This document shows positions 15,899-24,198 of a stretch of DNA of 28,284 nucleotides, piece after piece. The notes under the pieces are model-generated. The model did not search any database. It saw only the letters and a program-made list of their open reading frames with translations, and was not told the origin of the DNA. The stretch lies in NCBI GenBank assembly GCA_964526785.1, contig CAZGMJ010000067.1, positions 1-28,284 on the forward strand, given 5' to 3'. The position numbers and the translations under genes are program-made. The DNA is from CAZGMJ01 sp964526785. GTDB lineage: Bacteria > Planctomycetota > Phycisphaerae > Sedimentisphaerales > Anaerobacaceae. Each line of letters opens with the position of its first letter. Position 1 is the first letter of the stretch.

Positions 15899-16609
15899 CT
15901 ACATCAAGGCAGGCTCTTGTAGAGCCGGGCAATACTTTGATATCGGACAGTTACGGCAGTCAGGTTTACGTGCTTTGCAGATATTTCGGCCGTGCGAGAT
16001 GAGTAAGTGACTGAATGCAGTCCAGTTGCGTTGTGGGACAATGGCGTTGAGGTCGAATTCGAGTTTGACCGGGTCGCTGTTATCGGACAAGCCGAGCCGG
16101 CGAGAAAGCCGGATCACGTGGGTGTCGCAGGTTATGCCGGGGATGCCGAACGCGTCGCCGAGGACACAGTTGGCGGTTTTTCTGCCGACGCCGGGCAATG
16201 TGATGAGTTCCTCCATAGTGTTCGGGACCTGCCCCTCGAAATCCTCAATTATCTTCGTGCAGGCCCCTTTGATATTTATCGCTTTGTTGCGGTAGAAGCC
16301 TGTGCTGCGAACGTCTTCCTGAATTTCCGACAGTTCAGCATCCGCCCAGTCCTGGGCAGACTTATACTTCTGAAACAAATCCTTCGTCACGATGTTGACG
16401 CGAGCGTCGGTACACTGGGCCGACAGGATAGTGGCGATGAGCAATTCAAGGGGATTCGTGTACTTCAAGGCGATTGTGGCGTTCGGATAAGTCTTCTTGA
16501 GGATCGGATATATCCTGCGTATACGTTCTGCCGCCTCTTGCTCGTCGGCATGATACGCTCTCTTTCGAGTGGCCTTCTTCTTGTTCTTGCGTACCTTCTT
16601 CGCGGGCAT
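15899..16609 (-). CDS. nth: Endonuclease III, DNA glycosylase/AP lyase
   Basis: Endonuclease III, 236 aa, removes oxidised pyrimidines and cleaves AP sites. The helix-hairpin-helix is LPGVGRKTA (138-146) with catalytic Lys144. Catalytic Asp162 lies in TCDTHVIRLSRRLGL, 18 residues after the Lys as in E. coli (Lys120/Asp138). The C-terminal [4Fe-4S] ligands are Cys211, 218, 221, 227 with the exact C-x6-C-x2-C-x5-C spacing. An unusually basic N-terminal extension (MPAKKVRKNKKKATRKR) of about 20 residues precedes the fold, perhaps aiding DNA binding. It starts only 9 bp after the dsbD stop, so it is probably co-transcribed, although its function does not fit the envelope genes upstream. Confidence 0.96.
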   Translation of the reverse strand: MPAKKVRKNKKKATRKRAYHADEQEAAERIRRIYPILKKTYPNATIALKYTNPLELLIATILSAQCTDARVNIVTKDLFQKYKSAQDWADAELSEIQEDVRSTGFYRNKAINIKGACTKIIEDFEGQVPNTMEELITLPGVGRKTANCVLGDAFGIPGITCDTHVIRLSRRLGLSDNSDPVKLEFDLNAIVPQRNWTAFSHLLISHGRNICKARKPDCRNCPISKYCPALQEPALM

Positions 16610-16618
16610 CTATTTTCC

Positions 16619-18484
16619 CTATTCCGGCAGTTCCTTGAGAATCGCAATCAATTCGCTCTTATCGAAGATTCCGGGCAATCTCCTGCGTTGCCCATCAGGC
16701 ATTGTCACGTATGTGACCGGCACGTTGCCGGCTTCGCCATAGATTTGCTTCAGGTCAATCGTGGCCGGGTTGTCGATGATGGTCGTATCGGCTTTGATGG
16801 GCAGAACATTGCCGGCCTTTATCATATCCGCCACTTCCTCATCCTGATAGACGCGCTTGTCCACGATCTTGCAATTCGTACACCAGTCGGCCGTGAATTT
16901 CACAAGCACAGGTTGCTGCTGAGCCGTTGCCTGCTGAATCACGCCTCTGTCGTAGTCGCGCCAGTCTATTCTGGACGGCTTCTGAGCGGGCAGCAGCCAG
17001 ATGCCCGCCAGCACCGCAATGGCGACGGCTATGCCTCGAACGATGCGTCTCTTTGCTTTGGGAGTTGCCAGCGATACCCAGTTGCCCCACATCCAGGCGC
17101 AGAAGCTGAAGATAATGCCGAAAGTCAGAACGTTGAGAAGTCTTTGCTTCGGCAGGGCGGTCAGCGTGAGTTTGACGGCTATAAGGAACAGGAGAAAACC
17201 CGCAGATTTCTTGACGATGTCCATCCATGTGCCGGGCTTGGGGATGCGGTCCAGAAGGGACGGTATGGACATGACGACGGCATACGGCAGGGCCATCCCG
17301 ACGCCCATCAGGATGAAGGCCGTGCTGCTGACCAAGAGCGTCTGTGTCTGAGCCCAAACCAGGACAAAGCCGAGCAGTGCTCCGCTGCACGGCGTGCTCA
17401 GGACGCCCGCGAAGAAACCCATGCCTGCGGTGCCGATTATGCCCGTCTTCTTGTTCTGCCTGCCGGCTACAGACGCCGGCAGCGAGATCGGGACAAGGTC
17501 CAGCATGACCAGACCGAAGAAGACAATGGCGAGAAACAGGACGATTACTGCAGTCGGGTAACGGAACAAGCTGTTGAGATCGAGCACAGCGCCCGTGGTG
17601 ATATTGATGATGGCGGAGATGAGTGCGAAGGCCGCAAAGAACAGGATTACGCCGATGCAAAACGCCGCGCCGGTAGCGAGTCGGCTGCCTTCGGGCTTCC
17701 TGGATTGATCGATCAGCCGCATCAATATAAGCGGAATCACCGGCAGGACGCATGGCATGATGTTGATCGAGATGCCCGCGAGAACGGCCAATACCAGATA
17801 GACTCCCGTGCCATAGGGCAGGATAGCCTGCCTGGTCTGGTCGGCTTTGCCGGCGGGTCCGGAAACCTCCGACTTATCTGCATCGCTTGCGGCGTCGGAC
17901 TGTTGCCCGGTTGAGCCCAGAGAGACTGGCTGCCATGATTTGACGTTTGTCAGATCGACGGCAACAGAGAAAGCCTTGTCGAATGGAGGCAGGCAGACCA
18001 TGCTGGTACAGGCGATGCCTGCAACCGCAACTGTTACATCGACCTGCTGGTTAGCTTCTTGCGCTATCTGGTCGAGATTTCGGATCGGCAAGAAGACAGT
18101 GAACGTCCCGGAATAAACCTCAATCTTCGTGCCGACTGCATCGGTGAATATGTGCCAGTCGGGAAAGACCGCCGAGCCAAATTCCAGGGATTCCGATTCA
18201 GCCTGGATCTTCAACTGCAATCCCGGGGCCGGAGCGGTCTCGGATTTGGCGTAGTAATGCATGTCCTCGGTGCCCTCAAATAGCAGGGCGATGCCCGGCT
18301 TGCCGTCCAGCGTCGCCGGTATTATTCGCATCGAGGAGTACTCTTCGTTACTGCGCACAAGCTCGACGGGGCTGTTGACGTCGAGCGGCGTTGGCTGTGT
18401 GTCGGTTTGACCCCGGGCGGGCATGGTCCCGAACTGGATCAACATCAAGAGCACACACACCGTCGAAGTGGCGATCTTCCGCAT
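16619..18484 (-). CDS. dsbD: Thiol:disulfide interchange protein DsbD
   Basis: Full-length DsbD, 621 aa, carries reducing power from cytoplasmic thioredoxin across the inner membrane to the periplasm. A signal peptide (about 1-25, ending PARG) is followed by the alpha domain with redox pair Cys159/Cys164 (CTSMVC). About eight membrane segments span residues 226-498 with the beta-domain cysteines Cys245 (IMPCVLP) and Cys366 (STPCSGALLG). The C-terminal gamma thioredoxin domain has Cys535-x2-Cys538 (DWCTNCK). All six canonical cysteines are present. The start is supported by AAGGAG six bases upstream. The gene follows ftsH by 38 bp and precedes nth by 9 bp. Cytochrome c maturation or disulfide isomerisation are possible uses; no partner (DsbC, Ccm) is in the window. 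Confidence 0.96.
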   Translation of the reverse strand: MRKIATSTVCVLLMLIQFGTMPARGQTDTQPTPLDVNSPVELVRSNEEYSSMRIIPATLDGKPGIALLFEGTEDMHYYAKSETAPAPGLQLKIQAESESLEFGSAVFPDWHIFTDAVGTKIEVYSGTFTVFLPIRNLDQIAQEANQQVDVTVAVAGIACTSMVCLPPFDKAFSVAVDLTNVKSWQPVSLGSTGQQSDAASDADKSEVSGPAGKADQTRQAILPYGTGVYLVLAVLAGISINIMPCVLPVIPLILMRLIDQSRKPEGSRLATGAAFCIGVILFFAAFALISAIINITTGAVLDLNSLFRYPTAVIVLFLAIVFFGLVMLDLVPISLPASVAGRQNKKTGIIGTAGMGFFAGVLSTPCSGALLGFVLVWAQTQTLLVSSTAFILMGVGMALPYAVVMSIPSLLDRIPKPGTWMDIVKKSAGFLLFLIAVKLTLTALPKQRLLNVLTFGIIFSFCAWMWGNWVSLATPKAKRRIVRGIAVAIAVLAGIWLLPAQKPSRIDWRDYDRGVIQQATAQQQPVLVKFTADWCTNCKIVDKRVYQDEEVADMIKAGNVLPIKADTTIIDNPATIDLKQIYGEAGNVPVTYVTMPDGQRRRLPGIFDKSELIAILKELPE

Positions 18485-18522
18485 GTTCGCTCCTTAGATC
18501 AGAATGGTGGCGGCGAGCCGTA

Positions 18523-20526
18523 TCAGTCTTTTGAGTCCTTTTCGGACTTATCGTCTTGCTTGTTGTCGTTCTTGGCCTGTTCAACGGCCAGCAGGTCGGC
18601 AACCGTTGGTTTATCCAGCGTTCCCCCATCGAGGATCAGTTTCACATCGTCGGCGTCCAGCGTCTCGTACTTTAGGAGGGCCTGGGCAATACGTTCGAGC
18701 TTGTCCCTATTTGCCGCGATCAGCTCCCTGGCCTTGCCGAAAGCCTCATCCGTGAGCGCCTTAATTTCACTATCTATAGCCTCGGCGGTCTTCTCGGAGT
18801 ATTCCCTCTCATTGTTGAACATGTACGTCGCTTCTTTGACACCAAGATCGGGGCCGTAGCTGATCGGTCCGAGTTGATTGCTCATGCCCCACGTCAGGAC
18901 CATCTGCCTGGCGATGCGCGTCGCCTGCGTAATGTCGGACTGGGCGCCGCTGGTAATATCATCGAAGAACAACTGTTCGGCAATGCGGCCGCCGAAGCAG
19001 ACCTGCATCAGCGCCATGCAATATCGCCTGGTAAACAGGGTCCTGTCCTTTTCGGGCAGAGCGAACGTCGCCCCCCCCATCGGTCCGCGGGGAATGATGC
19101 TCACCTTGTGCAGCGGATCGGCGTCATCGAGGAGACTCTGTACCAGCGTATGACCTGCCTCGTGATAGGCCGTGATTTCCTTTTCCTTCTTGTCGATGAC
19201 CCTGCTCCGCTTGGCCCTTCCCCATCTCACCTTGTCCCTCGCTTCTTCAAGGTCGGCGGTCTCGACGTAGTCCTTATTCGCCATCGTTGCGGCCAGCGCG
19301 GCCTCGTTGATAATAGCGGCCAGATCCGCGCCGCTGAACATGGGCGTTCCGCGAGCGATGCGTTCGAGGTTGGTATTGGGCGCCAGTTTGATCTTCTTGG
19401 CGTGCACCTTCAGGATTTCGAGGCGTCCCTGAAGATCGGGCAGCGGCACGAATATCTGCCGATCAAATCGGCCGGGCCTCGTCAGTGCATGGTCCAGGAT
19501 GTCCGCCCGGTTTGTTGCGGCAATAACGATCACCTGATCGTTCGTATCAAAGCCGTCCATCTCGACGAGAATGGCGTTGAGCGTCTGTTCCCGCTCGTCG
19601 TGTCCGCCGCCGACGAAACCGGCGCCTCGCTTGCGCCCGATTGCATCGACCTCATCGAGAAAGATGATGCATGGAGAATTGTCCTTGGCCTGTTTGAACA
19701 GGTCCCGCACGCGCGAGGCTCCCACGCCGACAAACATCTCCACAAAGTCACTGCCGGATATGCTGAAGAAAGGTACCTCCGCTTCGCCCGCGATGGCTTT
19801 GGCCAGCAGCGTCTTGCCGCAACCGGGCGGTCCGACCAGCAGGACGCCCCTCGGAATACGCCCGCCAAGCCGCTGGAATTTCTTGGGGCTCTTGAGAAAC
19901 TCGATCAATTCGGTGACTTCATCCTTGGCCTCTTCGACGCCCGCAACGTCCTTGAATGTTACCTGGACGCGGTCTTTGGCGTGCAGTTTGTGCTTGCTGC
20001 GGCCAAATGACATGAGCATGCCGCCGGCACCGCTGCGCAGATTGCGGATGAACATGAAGTAGATGATGGCGCCAAAGAACAGCAGAGGCAACAGCCACTG
20101 CATCAGCATAAACAACCAGACTCTGGCCGGATCCGCGACGATCTCGACCTTGTTCTCGAGCATGATCTTCTGCATCTCGGAGAATCGGTCTTGAAGGGAC
20201 TCCTTGTACGTTACCGAAAAAGCATCCTTCGTCTGATCTTCCTCGCTGTCGACGTATGTGGGGCGGAATTTGCCCGTGATCTCCGTGTCTTTGACAAGAA
20301 CGCTCTCAAGGCGGTCGTTCTTCACGTGTTCTTCGAACTGATCCCACGTAATCTCTTTCACACCCTGCAGATCTTTAAGCATCAAAACGCCCGTAAAGAC
20401 GATTACTGCGATGATCAGCCAACTGAACGGACCTCTGCGATATGTGGGCAGGGGGGGCTTTTTGCCTTGCTTGTTTTGAGGGGGGCGGCGATTCGGGCCG
20501 GGTTTCTTATTGGTTTGGTTCGTCAT
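18523..20526 (-). CDS. ftsH: ATP-dependent membrane zinc metalloprotease FtsH
   Basis: FtsH, 667 aa, degrades misfolded membrane proteins and regulatory substrates. A basic, Pro-rich cytoplasmic N-terminus of about 33 residues precedes transmembrane segments at about 34-52 and 137-161, which enclose the periplasmic domain. The AAA+ module has Walker A GPPGCGKT (232-239), pore motif MFVGVG, Walker B IIFLDE (287-292) and the second region of homology (ATNRADILDHALTRPGRFDR). The protease site is HEAGH (455-459) with a downstream Asp in SGAQSDI as third ligand. The C-terminus ends in a charged Lys/Asp tail (NDNKQDDKSEKDSKD). It lies 52 bp after the LptE-like gene; the ribosome binding site is weak. 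Confidence 0.97.
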   Translation of the reverse strand: MTNQTNKKPGPNRRPPQNKQGKKPPLPTYRRGPFSWLIIAVIVFTGVLMLKDLQGVKEITWDQFEEHVKNDRLESVLVKDTEITGKFRPTYVDSEEDQTKDAFSVTYKESLQDRFSEMQKIMLENKVEIVADPARVWLFMLMQWLLPLLFFGAIIYFMFIRNLRSGAGGMLMSFGRSKHKLHAKDRVQVTFKDVAGVEEAKDEVTELIEFLKSPKKFQRLGGRIPRGVLLVGPPGCGKTLLAKAIAGEAEVPFFSISGSDFVEMFVGVGASRVRDLFKQAKDNSPCIIFLDEVDAIGRKRGAGFVGGGHDEREQTLNAILVEMDGFDTNDQVIVIAATNRADILDHALTRPGRFDRQIFVPLPDLQGRLEILKVHAKKIKLAPNTNLERIARGTPMFSGADLAAIINEAALAATMANKDYVETADLEEARDKVRWGRAKRSRVIDKKEKEITAYHEAGHTLVQSLLDDADPLHKVSIIPRGPMGGATFALPEKDRTLFTRRYCMALMQVCFGGRIAEQLFFDDITSGAQSDITQATRIARQMVLTWGMSNQLGPISYGPDLGVKEATYMFNNEREYSEKTAEAIDSEIKALTDEAFGKARELIAANRDKLERIAQALLKYETLDADDVKLILDGGTLDKPTVADLLAVEQAKNDNKQDDKSEKDSKD

Positions 20527-20578
20527 TAGTGCGTTTATGTTCCAATCTGATGTCTTTGTCGTTACTGAAATAGACGCT

Positions 20579-21115
20579 CTACCACTTGGTTTCCATCAGT
20601 TCTACGATCTTCTGAGCGATGTTGTTTGATGCAAGTGAAGAGCCGTACTTGAAATCCTGGGATAGGTGCGTCGAGTAGGTCGCGAGGCCGGCCACTTGCT
20701 CGTCCTCTATCAGCAGTTCACCGGTATTGAGGTTCTTCCAGTTGACGATCGCCTCAACAGTGAGTTCCTTTTCAAGGGCGGTGCCGAACTCTCGCTCGGT
20801 ACTCAACACAGATTCGTAAACACGCAACACGCGCCCGCTGATTACGGTGTCGGCCCGATCCCTGCTCGATACGATCTTGTAGGGTGTATCGGCTTCGATT
20901 CGTTTGGCCAGAGCGTCCGTCAGATCATATTCAGTACCCCGGCGAAAGGTCTGGTTGTCGAACATCTCCACGTAGACGCTTTCAATGCCCGCCGGAAACA
21001 GCGAGTCATTCGAGTAGCCCGCAAAATTGTTGCATCCGCAGCAGGCCAGCAGGATCAGTATGCAAACGGCTGCGCCTGCTATGCCAGGGCGTATCATCGG
21101 CTTTCTTGCACTCAT
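20579..21115 (-). CDS. LptE-like lipopolysaccharide-assembly lipoprotein
   Basis: A 178-aa lipoprotein with a short N-terminus, hydrophobic stretch and lipobox LLAC (Cys25; further Cys26 and Cys28 follow). The body (GYSNDSLFPAGIESVYVEMF, then DLTDALAKRI, then ADTVISGRV) follows the LptE/RlpB family pattern of small alpha/beta outer-membrane lipoproteins that plug the LptD barrel and help deliver LPS. Sequence similarity is modest, so the family call rests on motif order and size. Its ATG overlaps the stop of the BamD-like gene (ATGA at 21112-21115), indicating translational coupling. The pairing of BamD-like and LptE-like genes supports a diderm envelope. No LptD gene is in the window. Confidence 0.8.
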   Translation of the reverse strand: MSARKPMIRPGIAGAAVCILILLACCGCNNFAGYSNDSLFPAGIESVYVEMFDNQTFRRGTEYDLTDALAKRIEADTPYKIVSSRDRADTVISGRVLRVYESVLSTEREFGTALEKELTVEAIVNWKNLNTGELLIEDEQVAGLATYSTHLSQDFKYGSSLASNNIAQKIVELMETKW

Positions 21116-22101
21116 TTGGTTTCGTCCGTCTCCGTGGGGTTCTCCAACTGCTTATTCCTGGCCATTTCAGCGGCCTTTGAGCCGGGCCAGTTTCTGACAA
21201 CCATGTCGTAGTAGAGCCTGGCTGCCTGAGGCTTGTCGACGCGTTCGTAGTACTCGCCTATTACGAACTGCTTGTACGCGATTTCCTCTCCGATCTCATC
21301 GATGAGTTGCTCGATTCCAAGTTCTTTGGCGTCCTCAGCGAAGAGCAGGAGGAATTTCTCATACAAGGTCTTGGCGGTTCTGAGCCTGGACGCATCGTAA
21401 AAGGCCCGTTTCTCCGGAGGTTCACTGTTATACGACGCATATTGTGATCTAGCCATACCAAGCAGGGCCTGTTTGCCGATTTCACCGATCATCCAGTGTC
21501 TGGATATCTCATTCCACTTGAGATAGGCCTCTTCGTACTTCTCTCGCTGTTCGTAATGTTGCGCCACAGCAATGGCGGCCTTGACACCGATAGGTGAATA
21601 GAAACCGGCATTGTCCGTGACCTTCTCCATGATCTTGATGCCTTCGGCGTATCCCTTCAGCTTGATAAGAAGCAGGATCGTTTTCCTATGGCCGCCGAGA
21701 TAGGCGGTGGCTATCGCGAATTCACGGTCGAGTGCGGCGTCATACAGACGACTCATCGGATATTCTTCAAGCAGCTTGTCATAGCTTCTGATCGCAGCAG
21801 CAAAGCGGCCCTCGCAAAACTGCAACTCGGCTTTGACAAACTGATCGAAGTCCGGGCCCGCCAGGTCCGGAAACTCATCCTTCAGTTTCTCATACGCCTC
21901 TCTGGCCTGCCCCACCTCGCCGGTATTGACCAACTCCTTGGTCCGTGTAACAGCCAGGAGAAACTCGTCCGTCTGTTCGGAGACGGCCTCGAAATCCTGA
22001 TCCTCCGTCAGACGCCAGGTATCAGCACTTGCGCTGCCGGCGCCGGTTCCGGCAGCCAGTTGCACCACACATATAAGCAATAAGATCTTGTACTTCAGCA
22101 T
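21112..22101 (-). CDS. BamD-like TPR protein, outer-membrane biogenesis
   Basis: A 329-aa exported protein of helical repeats. Start 22101 is chosen because GGAG lies 8 nt upstream and a Sec signal peptide follows (MLKYKILLLICVVQLAAG, likely cleavage after ASA near residue 26). Upstream in-frame starts to 22197 fall across the promoter boxes. TPR-like units are seen around EVGQAREAYEKLKDEFPD (63-80), EGRFAAAIRSYDKLLEEYP (97-115) and QAARLYYDMVVRNWPGSKAA near the C-terminus, typical of the YfiO/BamD group. It differs from E. coli BamD by being longer and by lacking a clear lipobox. BamD helps insert beta-barrel proteins into the outer membrane. It is the first gene of the six-gene minus-strand string. 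Confidence 0.8.
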   Translation of the reverse strand: MLKYKILLLICVVQLAAGTGAGSASADTWRLTEDQDFEAVSEQTDEFLLAVTRTKELVNTGEVGQAREAYEKLKDEFPDLAGPDFDQFVKAELQFCEGRFAAAIRSYDKLLEEYPMSRLYDAALDREFAIATAYLGGHRKTILLLIKLKGYAEGIKIMEKVTDNAGFYSPIGVKAAIAVAQHYEQREKYEEAYLKWNEISRHWMIGEIGKQALLGMARSQYASYNSEPPEKRAFYDASRLRTAKTLYEKFLLLFAEDAKELGIEQLIDEIGEEIAYKQFVIGEYYERVDKPQAARLYYDMVVRNWPGSKAAEMARNKQLENPTETDETK

Positions 22102-22156
22102 TGCCTGCGCTCCGCCAGACATACCCCAAATTATAGTCGCATTGACAAGTGCCGCC

Positions 22157-22184
22157 ATTATACAGGTTCCACGGGGCATTGCAA
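22157..22184 (-). promoter_or_regulatory. Candidate promoter of the bamD-lptE-ftsH-dsbD-nth-LOG gene string
   Basis: On the minus strand TTGCAA (plus 22179-22184, 4/6) is followed after 16 bp by a perfect TATAAT (plus 22157-22162). A second perfect TATAAT lies 27 bp downstream (plus 22130-22135) without a good -35 at 17 bp. The first would start transcription near 22150 and the second near 22123, about 22 nt before ATG 22101. Two tandem start sites are possible. Confidence 0.55.
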
Positions 22185-22414
22185 AGAACCGGGCCAAAAA
22201 CTTGGGAACAAGTTAATGTGGGCAATCTCGCCGCGTTTGCCTGTCGTTTCGCTGCTTCTATCCGGCCGCTGACGTCATTCACAGACCTGGCGGTACGCAT
22301 GTTGAGGTTGCCCGCCCTCATTGTGGCCGCATTTGGCCGGAGGGGTATGTGCGGTAGCTTCGTGTGCGTTTGCCTATGACTGGCGCCCGATGTATCCGTC
22401 GGAGGCGAAATGGA

Positions 22415-22443
22415 TTGACTTGTTGCATGTGCCGTCGTATCGT
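22415..22443 (+). promoter_or_regulatory. Candidate sigma70-type promoter of the ADP-ribosylglycohydrolase gene
   Basis: TTGACT (22415-22420, 5/6) is followed after 17 bp by TATCGT (22438-22443, 4/6). The start point near 22450 would leave about 42 nt before ATG 22492, consistent with that start rather than the longer open frame from 22321. Confidence 0.5.
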
Positions 22444-22491
22444 TCTGATGGAATCTGGTATGCAAAACGCTCATATTTTGGAGGTACAGCC

Positions 22492-24198
22492 ATGACTCGA
22501 CATTCTACACCGCCGGCCGTTCTGACATTCGCGGTCATCAATTTCCTGGTTCTGGCAGGCTGTCAGGCGCAGGCCAGGGAATCCGCAGCACGTCATCTGT
22601 CGGTCGATGATTATGTAAACAAGATGAAGGCGGGCTGGATCGGCCAGATGGCGGGCGTTGGCTGGGGCGGCCCCACCGAGTTTCATTGGAAAGGCGAGAT
22701 CATACCGGCTGCGGAAATGCCGCAATGGAAACCGGAGATGATCAACCAGTTCCATCAGGATGACATCTACGTTGAGATGACATTTCTGCGTACCCTCGAG
22801 TTGTATGGCATGGATGTCTCGATTCGCCAGGCGGGTATCGACTTTGCAAACAGCGGCTATCGGCTTTGGCATGCGAACAGAGCGGGCAGAGACAATTTGC
22901 GCAGCGGCATTGCGCCACCGGATTCGGGACATCCGAAATTCAACGCGCATGCGGATGACATCGACTATCAGATCGAGGCGGACTACGCCGGCCTGATCGC
23001 GCCGGGTTTGCCGAATGTTGCCATCGAGCTGGGCGAGAAGTTTGGCAGGCTGATGAACTACGGCGACGGCCTTTACGGCGGGCAATTCGTGGCGGGCATG
23101 TATGCCGAGGCATTTTTCGAAGACGACGTGATCAAAATCATCCATGCAGGCCTCGAATGCATCCCGAAAGGCAGCCAATACCATGAGTGCATACGCGATG
23201 TGCTCACGTGGCACGAGCAGTATCCCGACGATTGGCAACAGACCTGGGAGCTTATTGAGGCGAAGTATCAGGATAATCCCGACTATCGCAGGTTTTCATG
23301 CACCGGCCCCGAGGCAGACTTCAATATCGATGCCAAAATCAACGGTGCGTATATCGTGATGGGCTTGCTTTATGGCCGGGGCGATCTCGATAAGACAATT
23401 GTCATCAGTACCCGCTGCGGACAGGATTCGGATTGCAATCCAGCCAACGCGGGAGGAATTCTCTTTACGACCGTTGGCTTCGAAAACCTGCCCGACCGCT
23501 TTACGTCAGCGCTTGATCCCGAGGGCAAGTTCAGCCACACGCCGTACAACTTCCCGAAACTGGTGCAGGTCTGCGAGAAACTGGTGCGCCAGGCGGTCAC
23601 CCGCGCAGGCGGCCGCGTCGAGACCGGGCGGGACGGCCGGGAGGTCTTCGTTATTCCCGTACAGAAACCCAGGCCGAGCGAGTTGGAGCAGTGCTGGGCG
23701 CCAGGGCCGATTGCCGAGAGCAAATTCTCCGATGCGGAAATGATGCAAATCACTGCTGTTGCCGGTCAGGATCTTTCCAAGGCTATCGAGCGGTTTGCGG
23801 CGGGCTGGAAGGTGGCCAGGTGCGGCAGCGATATGGACCCCGGCCTGAAATCCGAATTGCGGGGCAGGAAGAATGTCCTGCTGACGCACCCGCTCGACCA
23901 TAACACGGGGTGTGTGCTGAGTCGCACAGTGGAGATTCCCTCGGGCAAGAAGACTGCATTGCATCTCGTAGTCGGCAACGACGAGCGCGGCGACTGGGAC
24001 CTTATCATCAGGGCCGGCGGCCGGCAGCTGTTGCGAAAGACCATAAGCGAGCAGACCACGGACAACGGTTGGGCTGACGTCAAAGTCGACCTGTCGCAAT
24101 TCGCCGGCGAGAGCGTTAAAATCGAGTTGATCAACCAGCCGACCGAGTGGCGGTACGAGGCCGGCCTATGGGCCACGATTGACATTGCCAGCGAGTGA
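22492..24198 (+). CDS. Lipoprotein ADP-ribosylglycohydrolase-family protein with C-terminal jelly-roll-like domain
   Basis: A 568-aa exported protein. The start at 22492 has GGAGG 7 nt upstream and yields a lipoprotein signal with lipobox LAGC (Cys24). Residues about 38-400 follow the ADP-ribosylglycohydrolase (DraG/PF03747-like) pattern: the early acidic HQDDIYVEM (Asp90, Asp91, Glu95) and the late GQDSDCNPANAGG (Asp312, Asp314) replacing the usual GxDxDT metal-binding motif. The late motif has Cys-Asn in place of Thr-x. The C-terminal 130 residues (about 435-568) are beta-rich, resembling a carbohydrate-binding or galactose-binding fold. DraG-family enzymes remove ADP-ribose from proteins in the cytoplasm. 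A lipid-anchored exported form argues for another N- or O-glycosidic substrate, but this is inference. It appears monocistronic. Confidence 0.87.
   Translation: MTRHSTPPAVLTFAVINFLVLAGCQAQARESAARHLSVDDYVNKMKAGWIGQMAGVGWGGPTEFHWKGEIIPAAEMPQWKPEMINQFHQDDIYVEMTFLRTLELYGMDVSIRQAGIDFANSGYRLWHANRAGRDNLRSGIAPPDSGHPKFNAHADDIDYQIEADYAGLIAPGLPNVAIELGEKFGRLMNYGDGLYGGQFVAGMYAEAFFEDDVIKIIHAGLECIPKGSQYHECIRDVLTWHEQYPDDWQQTWELIEAKYQDNPDYRRFSCTGPEADFNIDAKINGAYIVMGLLYGRGDLDKTIVISTRCGQDSDCNPANAGGILFTTVGFENLPDRFTSALDPEGKFSHTPYNFPKLVQVCEKLVRQAVTRAGGRVETGRDGREVFVIPVQKPRPSELEQCWAPGPIAESKFSDAEMMQITAVAGQDLSKAIERFAAGWKVARCGSDMDPGLKSELRGRKNVLLTHPLDHNTGCVLSRTVEIPSGKKTALHLVVGNDERGDWDLIIRAGGRQLLRKTISEQTTDNGWADVKVDLSQFAGESVKIELINQPTEWRYEAGLWATIDIASE

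Larger units (their letters stand above)
22102..22491. other. Divergent intergenic region
   Basis: About 390 bp separates the minus-strand envelope gene string from the ADP-ribosylglycohydrolase gene. It holds the tandem TATAAT promoters for the minus strand and a plus-strand promoter at 22415-22443. I see no gene in the middle; open frames such as 22149-22379 have no start signal or recognisable product. Confidence 0.55.

Noticed and set aside
16007..17914. A 635-codon open frame on the plus strand, antisense to dsbD and nth
   Set aside because: It lies opposite two well-supported genes. Its translation is rich in His, Asp, Gln, Arg with no domain or plausible start signal, as expected from codon bias in the sense genes.
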